Source: Bostrychus sinensis
Taxonomy: Eukaryota; Chordata; Actinopteri; Gobiiformes; Eleotridae
DNA length: 64,000 bases
NCBI GenBank assembly: GCA_020698575.1
Contig: CM036257.1
Span: 22,025,520-22,089,519 of the forward strand
Direction: 5' to 3'
The position numbers and the translations under genes were made by a program. Below are positions 47,080 through 58,450 of the stretch, one piece after another; positions within the stretch are counted from its first letter, which is position 1; every line of letters begins with the position of its first letter. The notes under the pieces are model-generated. The model made no database searches, was not told the origin of the DNA, and was given only the letters and a program-made list of their open reading frames with translations.

Positions 47080-48600
47080 AAATGACTGGGTATAAAGACA
47101 TTTGATTCTACATTGCTGCTGTCGTCGGTAGTGAGCAAATGCAAATTGTTAATAGCATTTAAGCTTCATTCTTTTCTTTCCTCGATACTTGTGCATAAAT
47201 TTGTCATGAAAAAATATGTAGCCTTTGTCTGGTTTATTAGTGTCTTTGCCTCTGTAAATGTCACTACGTCTGCAAACGTGAAATTTTGTAAACTTGCTTA
47301 AAACACTTCATTTTGCTTTAGACAAGCACTAACCAGAAATGGGATAACACAGCGAATAACTTTTTTTGTGAAAAGTCTCTTAGTGGGACAGATTGTGGAT
47401 GGGCTAGCTTAAAAAAAGACCAAATACTTTCTATCAGAAGCATCTTTACTTTGAAAAATCTCATGTTTTGTAAAGTAGAATATTTATCTTCCCAAGCAAG
47501 CACAAAGTTTACTTATTGTCTGTTGGGCATGAGTTATAATGTGGCCTCAATATTGCATATTATGCGAAAAGTGGATGTTTAATTAAGGTTAATTACTATG
47601 GGATTTTTTTAAATCACATTTAAATAGGAGTCAAGAGGACTGAAACTTCCTCACATCCGTCTTCAGAGACTAGTTCAACACTATTCCTTCTTTACTGTGT
47701 ACGACTTCTACATTTAACAATAAGAAAAGTTTCAATGATACCCCAAGAACAGCTGAAACCTATGGGATATGAGTCATAAATGCTGGTGAGAATGATTAGT
47801 TTATATTGAATTAAAAAGGATATTTAGATATAAAGGCTACTTCCAGTTTGGAGAAGCAGACAGGAGCAATGACATAGGCTTTGTATGCTACACTTTATAA
47901 ACTTTTATTACAACTAATGAGGCCTCAGTAAAGTATGTATTACATGAAAGTCATTAACATCATTTGCCTTGCTCCACTACACAGGGGAATCTGGGTTTGT
48001 GGATTTGTGTTTTCTGTATATTTTTATATTTTAGTTTGTTTCTTTGTGTTTACTGCTTTGGTTTAAACACACCTGTATGGGACAGAAAATGTAATGATTG
48101 AAGAAATGTGATTACTTACCTGTTTGACTGAACTTACCTGAACACACCTGTGAAAAGAAATGGACTTACCTATGGGAGTTTCTTTCCTGTTAGGTAAAGG
48201 TTAGGAGGATCTTAGCAGAAATGGAATCAGGAAAGGTTCATCAGTGTAGCCTGGTACACATGTTTTTCTTCAGTTTAGTTAGTTTCTGTTATTTTTTTGT
48301 CAAGTTGAGTTAACAGCTTATTTTTGTAAATATGTGTGATTTTTGCAAGGTGTCCAAGGTGAACTATAGAATAAAATGAAATCTATTGAGTCTGTCTTCT
48401 TCCTCTGACCACATTGGCCAGGACATCATATTTCATGGCGTTTAAACTGACATTAAAACTTTTATGTTAATATTGTAAATCTTAAATTGCACAGGTCCCA
48501 TTTAGAGCAGTGTATGGTTTGTCCAAACTGGGAGCATGCAGACTACCACTGTAGAAAATAAAAAGGCTATCCAAAGATTTTGAAAACAACCTCATATACA
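47080..48600. other. Unique sequence, no gene recognised
   Basis: No supported gene or bounded repeat. Confidence 0.45.
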
Positions 48601-49656
48601 CAGAGGTGGACCAAGTACTCAACTTCATTACTTGAGTAAAAGTATAGATCGTCCAGGTCAAATATTTCTCCAATACAAGTAAAAGTTGGGTTAAAGTACT
48701 GGAGTATATGCTTTCAAATATTAATATTAATATTAATTTTAAGAAAGATATCTTTGTCAAAAGAACCTGTTTGCCTCTACACTCAATTGACTCTTTCAAA
48801 AGATAGACATGGATATGGAACTAGAAACTCTTCCTTAATGCATTACACATTACCTTTACCTAAAACCAATGCTTTAAAAAAATCTGTCTTATATAGAGCT
48901 GTGTTAGTATGGAATAATCTGCCTCTCTATATAACACAGATTAATAAGAAGGACTCTTTTAAAAAGAAATTAAAAATTGCGATTCTTAGAAAGGAAGTTG
49001 TTGCATAGTATTGACTCTTGAAATTTATTTTCTATTTGGCATTAGCACTGTATTGTTTATGTATTAATAATGTGCATGATTGTTTGAATTAACATTTTAA
49101 ATGTTTTATTCATTATGGATGTTATTGTCTTTGTTGTTTTATGTGGACCCCAGGAAGAATAGTTATTGCTGCGGTAATAACTAATGAGGATCCTGAATAA
49201 AGAATAAAGAATAAATATACTTAAGTAATCAAAGTACTACAACAACATCTTTTCACAATGTATTTCAAATGAGTGCAGTCAAGAATTTTGGGTAAAATGT
49301 CGACTACATTCAAGTCACAAATTTGCATTCCAAAAATATGAATAAAATACATTTTACATCATTTTAGTGAGGAAATGTGGGGATCAACTTATAAAACCAT
49401 AATAGATAAGATTGTTCTACAGCAAAAACAAGCGTATTATAAATAAGGCTGGGTTTTATGATCATACTCCTACTTTAAATTGGTTTATTATGGAATCATG
49501 CAAATAACTTTCAAAGCAAAAGCTAAATCACTTCCAGATTGTGTCCAGAGCGTCTTTTTAGTTCCTGAGAGCAAATATGTTTACCCTTAAAAATACTACT
49601 CAAGTAAACTAAACTTAAGTGCAGTGCTCAAGTAAATTAAGTGCTGTCCACCTCTG
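48601..49656. mobile_element. hAT-type element, split by a LINE fragment
   Basis: The left end CAGAGGTGGACCAAGTACTC and right end GTGCTGTCCACCTCTG are inverted. The body has many ACTTGAGTAAAAGTA/TACTCAAGTAAA phrases typical of a common fish hAT MITE. Flanked by CATATACA (48593-48600) and CATACACA (49657-49664), an 8-bp duplication with one change. Confidence 0.88.
48730..49215 (+). pseudogene. LINE ORF2 C-terminal fragment nested in the hAT element
   Basis: Encodes the tail of a non-LTR reverse transcriptase: RHGYGTRNSS, LPLPKTNALKK, LYRAVLVWNNLP and FKKKLK, then a stop near 49008. A 3' UTR follows with GGACCCCAGGAAGAATAG, TGAGGATCCTGAATAAAG and AATAAAGAATAAATA tail repeats. 5'-truncated, as usual for LINE insertions. 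Clade within the jockey/L2/I group not decided. Confidence 0.8.
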
Positions 49657-50730
49657 CATACACATAATATTGTGGCTTAACCTTGTAAGTGATTTTGTTT
49701 GATGAACCCAGGCACAAGCAATGTACACATACTTTAACATATGTGGTTAGATGAAGGGAGTCCCTCTCATGCTAAGCTTTTATGTTCGCTCTTGGTGGTA
49801 CTGCAATGTCCCGTGATTTGTTTCTGAAGCCGAAGTTATGACCTTGACGCCGCATGTTTTCTGCGTCACATCATCAAACTCAGTGTTATTATATCAGATA
49901 GAGACTACAAAAGCTAGTTTCAGGGTTGGCGAGGTTACCATTTTTCTTGAGGTATATTAAGATGTCAAGTGTAGAAGTCAGAGAGTAGGGAGGAGCAGGA
50001 GGAGGAGGAGACAGGAGGGGGGGGGCCGTGCACCTCTGTATCACATGACCGCAGCAGCTCATGGCCCGTACAGAGAGCAGTGAAATTCCTGTCTGTGTTG
50101 CCCCTGGAAGCCGAGCGCTGCGAAGAATAGGCCCTTTTCACTGGGCCCCACTCCTACACTAATGGAGATTGACACGAAGAAAGGCCACAAGTTGTGTTCA
50201 CATACACTGCAGCTTTTGTCCCGGGCCCTGAGAGGCGTAATGCAGACAGTTTGCTTTGGAAATAGACCGAATTTGATGCGTTTCTTCTTCTTCTTCTTGT
50301 TCATAAGTGGAGAGCGTGCAGCTTTGATTGGAGTGCACGTGCAATTAGGCTTTTGTGGCACATTGTTCGGGTGATTACTAGCTATTCATAGAGAGAGAGG
50401 CAGCCATTTTGGATCAGGATAAGAGGAGAACAGCAGGAATTGTGTCATGTTTAGTCTCTCGATTAAAAGAGAAGGAGTAGGAGAGTAGTTACTTGGCAGA
50501 GGAAACGTATGCTATTGACTCCCATACAAACAAATCTCACAAAGTAATACAGCATTTTTCTTTTATGTCCTCCATCTTTGTAGTTCATCAAGTCTTGTTG
50601 TTAGCATCACTAGCTACATGGTTTTAAAATACACACAAAGGTATTTATATTTGACATTCGTACCCTATATGGATGGTCTGAAATACTTTTTGGGTACTTA
50701 GATGTCTTTGCCATTCATTGTGAGAGTCTT
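49657..50730. other. Repeat-poor, partly GC-rich segment
   Basis: The 50000-50420 part is GC-richer and repeat-free (CGAGCGCTGCGAAGAATAGG, GAGTGCACGTGCAATTAGGC) and could be conserved noncoding sequence. A (TTC)n run lies near 50283-50299. No exon with two convincing splice sites. Confidence 0.35.
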
Positions 50731-51252
50731 AAAGGAGCTATATTATGTCAAATTTACTTTTCAGAGGTTTCTACCATGTTATAATGTTGCTTCCTCATCA
50801 AAAACATACCTGGAGTTGTATTTTACTTCATTTACGCATGTTTAAGTAATCCTGTATTCTATAGCACAGCTGTTTTGAGGCCTCAAAACGCTTGGCTTCA
50901 CAAAATTCTGCCCTTCCCACAAAGCCCCGCCCACTCCAGGAAGCACTGACCAATCAAAAAGCCTGCTACATCCAGTCTGCGCTCATTCATTTATATATGT
51001 AAAAAAAAGTTCTGTTTCCACTGATTCCAAGTGGGCATCATACAAAAAGTGGAAGTGCAGCACTGTTTCTCTTATTATGTTCAAAAAAACATTATACTCT
51101 GTACTCTGCTGCCCTCTGCTGGTCTCTTCACCTGTTTGTATGTAGAGTATTTAAAAAAATGTTTTTTCTTTTAGCCAGATAATGTTTTTAAAAGTTGTAA
51201 AATGTGCTGCTCTTCTAGATTGGTTTAAAAAATATGAATAAAAGCATAATAT
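50731..51252 (+). mobile_element. MITE family B, full-length copy (~520 bp)
   Basis: Begins TAAAGGAGCTATATTATGTC and ends GCATAATATAAATTCAA. The interior has CCCCGCCCACTCCAGGAAGC, ACTGACCAATCAAAAAGCC and GCATCATACAAAAAGTGG. The first ~150 bp resemble family A while the core is different. Confidence 0.8.
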
Positions 51253-51259
51253 AAATTCA

Positions 51260-51380
51260 ATTAAATTATAGCACTGTCATTATACTTACAAAGGAGGAAG
51301 TAAAAGTACTGTTACGTCAAAATAATAATACTCAAGTAGAAGTAAGAAGTAGAATTAAAAGATTAAATGACTGTTAACTT
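51260..51380. repeat. hAT MITE internal fragment
   Basis: GTAAAAGTACTGTTACGTC, ATAATACTCAAGTAGAAGTA: the style of the element at 48601, without termini. Confidence 0.45.
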
Positions 51381-51427
51381 AGTACACACAGCAAAATCTA
51401 CTACTACAACTATCACTACTATTACTC

Positions 51428-51428
<1 letters not shown>

Positions 51429-51458
<30 letters not shown>

Positions 51459-51459
51459 C
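51429..51459. repeat. (CTA)10 microsatellite
   Basis: About ten pure CTA/TAC units, with imperfect units extending left to about 51398. Confidence 0.93.
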
Positions 51460-51499
51460 TGCCCAACCCTGCCTTGAATCCTGGACCCTGGTTGAGTTA

Positions 51500-52017
51500 T
51501 GTAAAGATTTGTTCATTTTGGGTGAAAGCATCAAAGAGGACAATGATTCAGAAGTGTAATCAAGTCAGAAGGTTTATTCAGTAAAAACACAGGTAAGGTT
51601 ACAGTCAGCAGAATGAGCGCGCTCCTAGAGGGAGGAGTGTCCTAAGTTTTTATACTGTGTATGACGATGTATGACGATCTCTGCAAAGCATTATCTTCTT
51701 GGCTTCGAGTAACTTTTTTGTGCATAGGGCAGGGCCACAAAACGTTCTCAGTTTCTGCACAGTCTTCCCACGCACCGACAGGCCGTAGGAGCCCCCCCTG
51801 CAACCTTGGGTCCGATAACTTTGTAGCAAGCTCATTATTTGTGCCATATTTGGAATGCACTTAAGAGTAGAGTGACCTTAGAGTGAAAGAAGAAAAACAT
51901 CACATAAACTCAAAGTATTATTATTACTAATGTTGAAGCGTTATTAACCTTAGCAGTAGTACATCAAAATATAAGTTTAATGGTAATATGCAAAGCTATA
52001 TGTAGAAATATTCAATA
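51500..52017 (-). mobile_element. Solo LTR, copy 2, intact (518 bp)
   Basis: Flanked by the perfect 4-bp duplication GTTA (51496-51499, 52018-52021). On the minus strand: TATA box GTATAAAAA (plus 51647-51655), then AATAAA (plus 51573-51578), ending ...CTTTACA. The other terminus reads TATTGAATATTTC and lacks the usual TG. It is nearly identical to copy 1, including a shared 60-70 codon open frame in U3 that is not a gene I recognise. Confidence 0.88.
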
Positions 52018-53174
52018 GTTACAATAACAGTTTTCACTTCAAGCTTAAATATAGTTTTAATTTCTTATAAAAGCGAAACAGATTTTTATAACATATGTCA
52101 TAAATGTCATAGCAAATTAAAAATGTTAAAAGAGGGTTGCAGTAAAAAGGGGATTAAATTGGGACCAGGTAAGAGCAAATGACTGAAAATATCCCAATCC
52201 AAAGTTGAGGACTTATGCAATGTGACTGGTATACTTACTTAAGGTCACTGCTCAGAACAGACCATAATAGCACAGCCTGCAGAGAGTGTCTGAGAGTCGA
52301 AGTGGCTTGAGTTAGACAAATAATCACCAGCACACAAGCTTTATTTGAACAATCCTATACCAGTGCACTCTGCAGAACAGCCATTTAAACAAATACTGAG
52401 AAGCGAGGAACAAAGAAAGATAAATGATCTATTATTTACAGAAGGTGCTGTTTTAAGGCAGATTATTAACCCTGTTAAAATGAGAAAATGTAGAAAGTTT
52501 GTTTAAAGAGCTGCCCTATAAACTACTGTACTAGCAATTTAGATTAAGTTAATGTATTTCAATGTTTAATTTCTCAGCAGAACCAAGGACATCTCCTCCA
52601 GTTCAGTCCTTGTTTGTATCTCTTTGTGGATAACCCTAAGTATGACCTGTTCTGCGTCATCTTACTTTATAAAACCCCCTACAATGGAAGCATAGCCAGA
52701 CTTGAATAATCAAAAATACTACTACAATATGTTGAGTGTTCACTGTCTCAGGGTCACGTACTGATGGTAAATAAACTTGTCCTGCTTCAGACATCCAGAG
52801 CCCATCCTTTACAGCTCTAGGACACTAAATTCCCTCACTGGTAGAAGCTAATAACTTTTTTGTATCGGTGCCTTCCACATTTTATACCTCTCCTTGCTAT
52901 TGAATGAGAGCACTACAGTATACCAGTAAATGCCCTTAACCAACGCAAGATTGTGTGCCAGTGCCCTCTGGTGCTTAGTTTCTCCGATCTGAGTCGTTGC
53001 AGGAACAGGAAGTAATGTCTCCTTTCACTGTATTCTAGAAAGTTCAGTATTTTGTGAATGTGGATGTACATTTTTATTGTGATCTGTCTGTCTGGCTTCT
53101 CTATTTCCTTCCTCCTTCGCCAAAGCAAATCATCTGCCTCCGTCTGTCTCCAGTGGTCCATCATGGAGGCTATA
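52018..53174. other. Unique sequence, no gene recognised
   Basis: No supported feature. Confidence 0.45.
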
Positions 53175-53720
53175 TTGAGAATTTGACCCTTCCCAATGCA
53201 ACTCTCTCTTTTCCTGTTCTAAAAGAAGTTAGTCTGGTACCTCATGGTTTAAATTTCATTTCTATGGGCAGAAAAATCCCAGGTGGACTAACCAATCAGA
53301 GAAATGAAGGGCGGGACATAAGCAGTGCACCGCTGACCTGTAGGCAAAACAAACATGCTGGTTTTGCCACAAAACACCAGAATATTAGCAACATATTAGC
53401 ATTATTAGCAAATCTGAGCTTATTTCTGAACAGGGACAGCAGCAGAAGCCAGTTGTACAAAGACGGACGTCAGCGGGACTACTGTTGTTAAAATGGCAAC
53501 AAGACAAAGAAAAAAAATCCCACAGAGGACTGAACAACAACAAGGACTTCACCAGAACCAACAGGTGACAAAGCAATAGCACTAAACGCTGTTAATCAGG
53601 CCAGAGAAGCTATTACATTCACTCTGGTACCATGTTGGTTATAGTAGTTTCTGTATTTGTAAGATGCGCTGCAGATAAACGACCGTGATAGGACAGTTCC
53701 AAATCAACTGAGAAGAAACC
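53175..53720 (+). mobile_element. Element C, copy 2
   Basis: Plus-strand counterpart of 32860-33365: AAGAAGTTAGTCTGGTACC, TTTCATTTCTATGGGC, GACTAACCAATCAGAGAAA, GCTGGTTTTGCCAC, GGGACAGCAGCAGAAGCCAG and GTATTTGTAAGATGCGCTGC. The 145-codon open frame across its start is fortuitous. Confidence 0.75.
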
Positions 53721-53764
53721 ATTATGAATAAGAAGCATAGGCATCTAAAAGACAATATACTTTT

Positions 53765-53890
53765 TGGACCAGTCCCAAGCCCGGATAAATGGAGAGGATT
53801 GTGTCAGGAAGGGCATCAGGCAGAAAATCTAACTATTACAGAGATAATCTGTTGTGGTGACCGGACAGAAGAATGTATATGTTTAATTCC
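53765..53890 (-). repeat. Repeat D fragment, minus strand
   Basis: Plus reading CAAGCCCGGATAAATGG, GGATTGTGTCAGGAAGGGCA, then TCTGTTGTGGTGACCGGAC. This is the reverse of the phrase at 23215 and 44960. Confidence 0.65.
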
Positions 53891-54929
53891 TTACAATGTG
53901 CACATAAATATATTGGAGACGGTTCAGGTTTATTAGCTTAAATTTCAGGGATCTTCTAGTTTTTACATGCACTTTTATGATCTCAAAACCTCTAACCTGC
54001 AAACCTCCAGGCCACACTCATTCAATTTATCTGTTTCTACAACCACATGTGAGCTGGAGGCCCCCTGGGACTCTCTGTTATTATTAAGTTATTCTCATCA
54101 TCTGCATATGGAAGGAGCCGTGTTCAGAAAGTATTGCACTGCAGCACACGTTTTGTTCTCCCTCTCAGCGTGAGATAGCTTTTCACTGGATCCGCAACTG
54201 TCAATGTCTCCGTCATCTTAATCCTCATTTAGGGAAAGTGCAGGAAGTTAATGAGAAAAAACACAAAAAAACGTTCATCTCCCTATGCACAGTGACTCAT
54301 AAGAAGAGAGAGGTGGGAGGATGACGACGCAGTGCCCTGCAAAGAACAAGTACCTACAATTGGCCACTGTTCAGTCCTAAGGTGCAAACATAATATTGGG
54401 ATATATTTAAGGCTTCCTCCGTTTAAATCTGCTTGTCCTCGGAAGACATTTTTGTTTTTGCAATCCCAGCCTCACAGTGGGGGGTGTGTGCAAGCAGCCA
54501 ATCCCATGCGAGGAACGGGACACGGTCTAACAAGATTCGAAGTTGGGGAAAAAATGCATATTAACACACAAGATTGTTTCTCTGTGTTTGACAACTCCTC
54601 CGAGGGTCCAGCCAAAATAGATCATAAAGTAAGTGTGACTAATTGGCAAACAGAAATCCATCCCCCCCCTCTTTCATGCGTACGTTTAGATGCACGAGCA
54701 CGTCTACGCTCAGTATTTTTAATGAAGATAGGATTAGGGTGAGCTCTAAGACAACTTGCTGATCTAGTGATTTGCAGAAAGAAAGAAAAAAACATTTGTG
54801 AGCTTCCTGATGAGTCCTGTGTCATCTCAGGGAAAGGGTAAGACTCAAAGGGATTATGCAGGATTAAAGTAATTCTATTTATCAACATTAGATGGCGGTG
54901 TTGTGCAGAAATGTTCAGAGTAATGGTTT
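53891..54929. other. Repeat-poor, moderately GC-rich segment
   Basis: No exon with convincing splice sites. The 54330-54660 part (CACAGTGGGGGGTGTGTGC, CAAGCAGCCAATCCCATGCG) resembles conserved noncoding sequence and includes a CCAAT-like motif. Confidence 0.35.
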
Positions 54930-55048
54930 GTTCACACCGGACGCAAATCAGGCGTCAGGCGCGAGTGATTACCATGATAAGTCTATGGAAAGCCGCGTTC
55001 AGGCGCGAATGACGCGAATTTGACGCCAGATCCGCGTCCGGTGTGAAC
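54930..55048. mobile_element. 119-bp MITE with perfect 15-bp TIRs
   Basis: GTTCACACCGGACGC (54930-54944) and GCGTCCGGTGTGAAC (55034-55048) are exact inverted repeats. The interior is CpG-rich (GGCGTCAGGCGCGAGTG, CAGGCGCGAATGACGCG) and itself partly palindromic, so the whole unit folds back. Confidence 0.9.
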
Positions 55049-55059
55049 GTAGCACAAGT

Positions 55060-55320
55060 CTTCATTCATTCATCTTCATCTCGTTCCCATTAGAGGTTGT
55101 GGGAGGCTGGAGCTTATCAGCAACAATGGGCCTAAGATGGGGTACTTTATATTCACAGGGATGTTTAGAGATGCACTGACAGACAATCATTCACTCTGGC
55201 ACACATTCACTGTGGGCAATTTAGATTTACCACTTCATCTAACACATGTATGTCTTTGTATGGAGGGAGGAAGCCAGAGAACTCAGAGAGAACCCATGGT
55301 AAGATGGTGAAGACGTGCAT
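55060..55320 (+). repeat. Repeat D, body part
   Basis: TTCATTCATTCATCTTCATC, TGACAGACAATCATTCACTC, GGCACACATTCACTGTGGGC and AGAGAACTCAGAGAGAACCC. Related to 23335-23515. Confidence 0.6.
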
Positions 55321-55365
55321 TCAGTTATTTGGGTGGGTGAGTGAATACTTTTGGAAGTGCATATA
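55320..55365. mobile_element. Tc1-like terminus, family 2
   Basis: TTCAGTTATTTGGGTGGGTG and AGTGAATACTTTTGG match the reversed left terminus of the 23641 copy. A lone TIR remnant. Confidence 0.65.
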
Positions 55366-55549
55366 CAGTACAGTATATATATGGTATATATGTTATTAGT
55401 GCTCCTCTTAAAACTACTGTAGTTGTTTTGCTGCATAGTCACATCACATGTAAGTAATATAGAGACTTGAATGAAAAGTAAAATACTTTTTAATATAATT
55501 AAATTTAAATTTAATAATTTTACTATAATTCCAGCCAGAACATGTAAAC

Positions 55550-55820
55550 ATACAGGTGCACAGTTGCAGAGTGGTTAGCTCTCCTGGCCATCAGCAAGAA
55601 GATTGTGGGTTTGATCCTTGGGACAGCAGATTTTTATCTCTGAGTGGCGTCTGCATGTCCTCCCTGTGTTACTCTGGGTCCTCTCTGTCTTCCTCCCACT
55701 GTTCAAACACATGCTGTGTCTCCATGTCAAATCTGGAACTAACTGGCAACTGTCCAGGGTGGACCCTGCCAAGGCCCATAGACAGGCTCCAGCCAACACC
55801 GACCCCTAACAGCAGATTAA
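55550..55820 (+). repeat. Repeat D with tRNA-like head
   Basis: AGAGTGGTTAGCTCTCCTG, GTGGGTTTGATCCTTGG (B-box-like), GTCTGCATGTCCTCCC, ACTGTCCAGGGTGGACCCTG and AGACAGGCTCCAGCC. The 110-codon open frame inside is noncoding. Confidence 0.75.
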
Positions 55821-56721
55821 TTCATTATTTCACTCTGCCTGAAGGTATCAATAATTTGCCAGCACTTTGGCTCAGTTTGCCATTTTAAGATAAGCCTAAA
55901 CTTAAAGGTGCTATGAGCAGTATATATTTTTTATGTGTCATAAAAAATTTACCACGTGTGTCAAGATATGTTAGAAACATGTTTAAATCAAATGTTAGTT
56001 TTACTGATAACAATGTAACAGTTGAGTTATTGACAATTAAAAATATATTTTATGGCTTTTGCAGCCGACAGCCCCTTCCTGCTCTCACTTTTATTTTTGA
56101 TTCTGTACAAGTCAAGTGACTACATGGAGGTGGTTTCCGAACATGGCGTCTTTAAAAAGCACAGAGGAACCGCAGGTGGCATGAAAAGACGGAGAACAAA
56201 ACAATTCAACGTTAGATCAGGCTGGTACAAGAAAACTACCACCTACACCGCACTGCTACATCGCAATGTGTGATTTTGAGCTATTTCTCCTCCTGGCTCG
56301 AAAAGATGTGACGATTTGGGCATTTGTGAAGATGACGAGAGAGAGAGGAGATGGGTGGTGGTCAGGTATTTTTAGGATTACGAGTGGGAGGAAGTCGTCT
56401 CAGGGGTGTGATGTGTGATTGTGTTGTGAATGTCAGCCCAGTGGTGCTGATGATGCCTGGTGTCTGGGAATAGTCTCCGCAAATCTGACTAATTCTGCTG
56501 CGAGATGTCACTGTAAAGGTTATCAAATTATACACCAGTGTTAGGAATTAGATGATTATTGAAGAAAATACAAAACACATTACAGTGCTATTTTGAATGA
56601 AGAGGATTAAATAAGGAAGGTTTTGTGCAACAAAAGACGAGGGAGGGCGGAGGTGTTTCTAAATTGAGAGGTCAATGAAGATTATACATTTATAAGAAAG
56701 GCAAATACATTTTTAAACTAC
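55821..56721. other. Unique sequence, no gene recognised
   Basis: No supported feature. Confidence 0.45.
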
Positions 56722-57086
56722 AGGGCACAGTGGCAGAGTGGTTAGAGCTCCTGAGTCTCAGTTTTTAGATACATATTTTTTTAAATTTTTTACTGTGTTC
56801 TTTGTCATTATATTGGTGCAAAATTTCATATTACATGTCAAGGAAAGGCCAGGCAAGTTTATTTGTATAGCCCAATTCATACACAGTAATTCAAAGTGTT
56901 TTACAGAAAAAAAAAGACAAGGTAAAAGTACATAGATAAGAATTATTATTAAAACAGTAAAACCAAATGTAAAATTATAATTAAGAATTAATTTAAAATT
57001 AAATTAAAAGAGAAGAGTGCAGATAAAACACTTTCAGTTGTCATATGCACAGCTAAAAACATTTTTAAGTCTGGACTTGAACATTG

Positions 57087-57660
57087 TCAGAGTAGAGGTC
57101 TGTCTAACATCGTCAGGAAGACTGTTCCAGAGTTTAGCTGCATAAAACTGAAACACTGCTTCACCGAGTTTAGTCCTGACTCTGGGCCCAGCAGGAGACC
57201 TGTCCCTGAGGTTCTCAGAGTCCGAGATGGTTCATATGGAACCAACAGGTCAGAGATGTACTTTGGTGCTAAGCCATGGAGAGACTTGTACACAAGCAGA
57301 GATGTTTTAAAGTCTATTCTCTGAGCAACAGAAAGCCAGTGCAGAGACCTGAGGACAGGACTAATATGGTCGTACTTCCTGGTTTTAGTCAGGACCCGAG
57401 CAGCAGCGTTCTGGACGTCCTGCAGCTGTCTTACAGCTTGCTTAGTGAGTCCAGTGAGCAGACCGTTACAGTTGTCTAACCTGCTGGAGATGAACGCATG
57501 AATAAGTCTCTCTAGGTCTGGTTTAGACAGTATACCTTTGATTCTGGCAATGTTTTTGAGATGGTAAAATGCTGATGATGTTATAGATTTAATGTGACTG
57601 CTGAAGTTCAAGTCAGAGTCCATGGTTACCCCTAGATTTCTAACCTGACTTGTAACCTTG
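57087..57660 (-). pseudogene. L2 ORF2 C-terminal fragment
   Basis: Open frame with VRNLGVTMDSDLNFSSHIKS, FYHLKNIARIKG, HAFISSRLDNCNGLLTGL, LQDVQNAAARVLTKTRK, HISPVLRSLHWLSVAQRI and LLVPYEPSRTLRTS. These are the standard C-terminal blocks of L2/Maui LINE proteins. It is in a different frame from the upstream RT fragment. Confidence 0.9.
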
Positions 57661-57666
57661 TAGGTT

Positions 57667-57966
57667 TTAGTGAAAGAGACTCAAGGCAACTACAGACACT
57701 TTCTCTTTGTTTCTGTAAATCTGAGTGTCATCTGCATAATTGTGGTAGAATACATTAATGCTGCTCATTAAGTGGCCTAAAGGAAGCATTTCATTGAATG
57801 AAAGAGGTCCCAGGAAGGACCCTTGGGGCACTCCACAGGTCAGAGCCATTTGGTCTGAGACACAGTTACTGATTTCAATAAAGTACTTCCTGTCTTCAAG
57901 ATAGGACTTACACCATTTAAGGGCAGTACCAGAAATACCTACCCAGTCCTCTAATCTTTGAAACAG
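57667..57966 (-). pseudogene. L2 reverse transcriptase fragment
   Basis: Contains RLEDWVGISGTALKW, CGVPQGSFLGPLSF and the catalytic box YADDTQIY, the palm motifs of an L2-type non-LTR reverse transcriptase. The N-terminus is lost by 5' truncation. After DDTQIY the frame runs into unrelated residues and a stop. About 70 residues normally found between this box and VRNLGV are missing, so the enzyme is dead. Confidence 0.88.
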
Positions 57967-58450
57967 GATAATAAAAGAAAAGAAAGAGCATTCTTTCTTT
58001 TTCAAAATGGAAACCATTTAAAATATTTTTATTTATTTATTTTATTTTTTATTTATTTCTTCTAATATATTTGCCATTTTTTCTAAAATATTTTAGCAAT
58101 TTCTTCTTTTTTTTACTGTGAGCTTCTTGTCATTATATTGGTGTAAAGATGATTCCAATTATAGTTACATTACATAATATTAAAAGAAAAAACATTCTTC
58201 CTTTTTCAAGATGGAAACTGAAAACTACACAAAGACTGGACAATTCTGATTATTTTTTATTTATTTCATGTTATATTCTTATTATTATATTTATTTATTT
58301 ATTATGTTTTAGGTTTTTTTTTCTAAAATATTTTTGCATTAAGATTTTTTTACTATGTGTTTCCTGTCATTATATTGGTGTCATGCCAATTATAGCCACA
58401 TTATAATAAACAATATAAATAAAAGAAAAACATTCTTCCCTTTTTGAGAT

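Larger units (their letters stand above)
56845..57966 (-). mobile_element. L2-like (Maui-type) LINE, 5'-truncated
   Basis: Minus strand, from reverse transcriptase to the 3' tail (plus reading GGCAAGTTTATTTGTATAGC, CCAATTCATACACAGTAATTC, AAAGTGTTTTACAG). Inserted inside a tandem-repeat unit. Coding parts are listed separately. Confidence 0.88.
56722..58450. repeat. Tandem ~237-bp repeat, about three units, split by an L2 insertion
   Basis: Units share TTTTACTGTG...TTGTCATTATATTGGTG, then ...AAAAGAAAA...CATTCTTNCTTTTTCAAAATGGAAAC. Landmarks CATTATATTGGTG fall at 56806, 58131 and 58368. The first spacing equals one period plus the inserted L2 fragment. A tRNA-like repeat D head (AGAGTGGTTAGAGCTCCTG) starts the block. 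Confidence 0.8.

Noticed and set aside
51642..51860. Conserved 65-72 codon frames shared with 43992-44330
   Set aside because: They lie in the U3 part of two copies of one LTR; similarity is due to the repeat, not to a gene.
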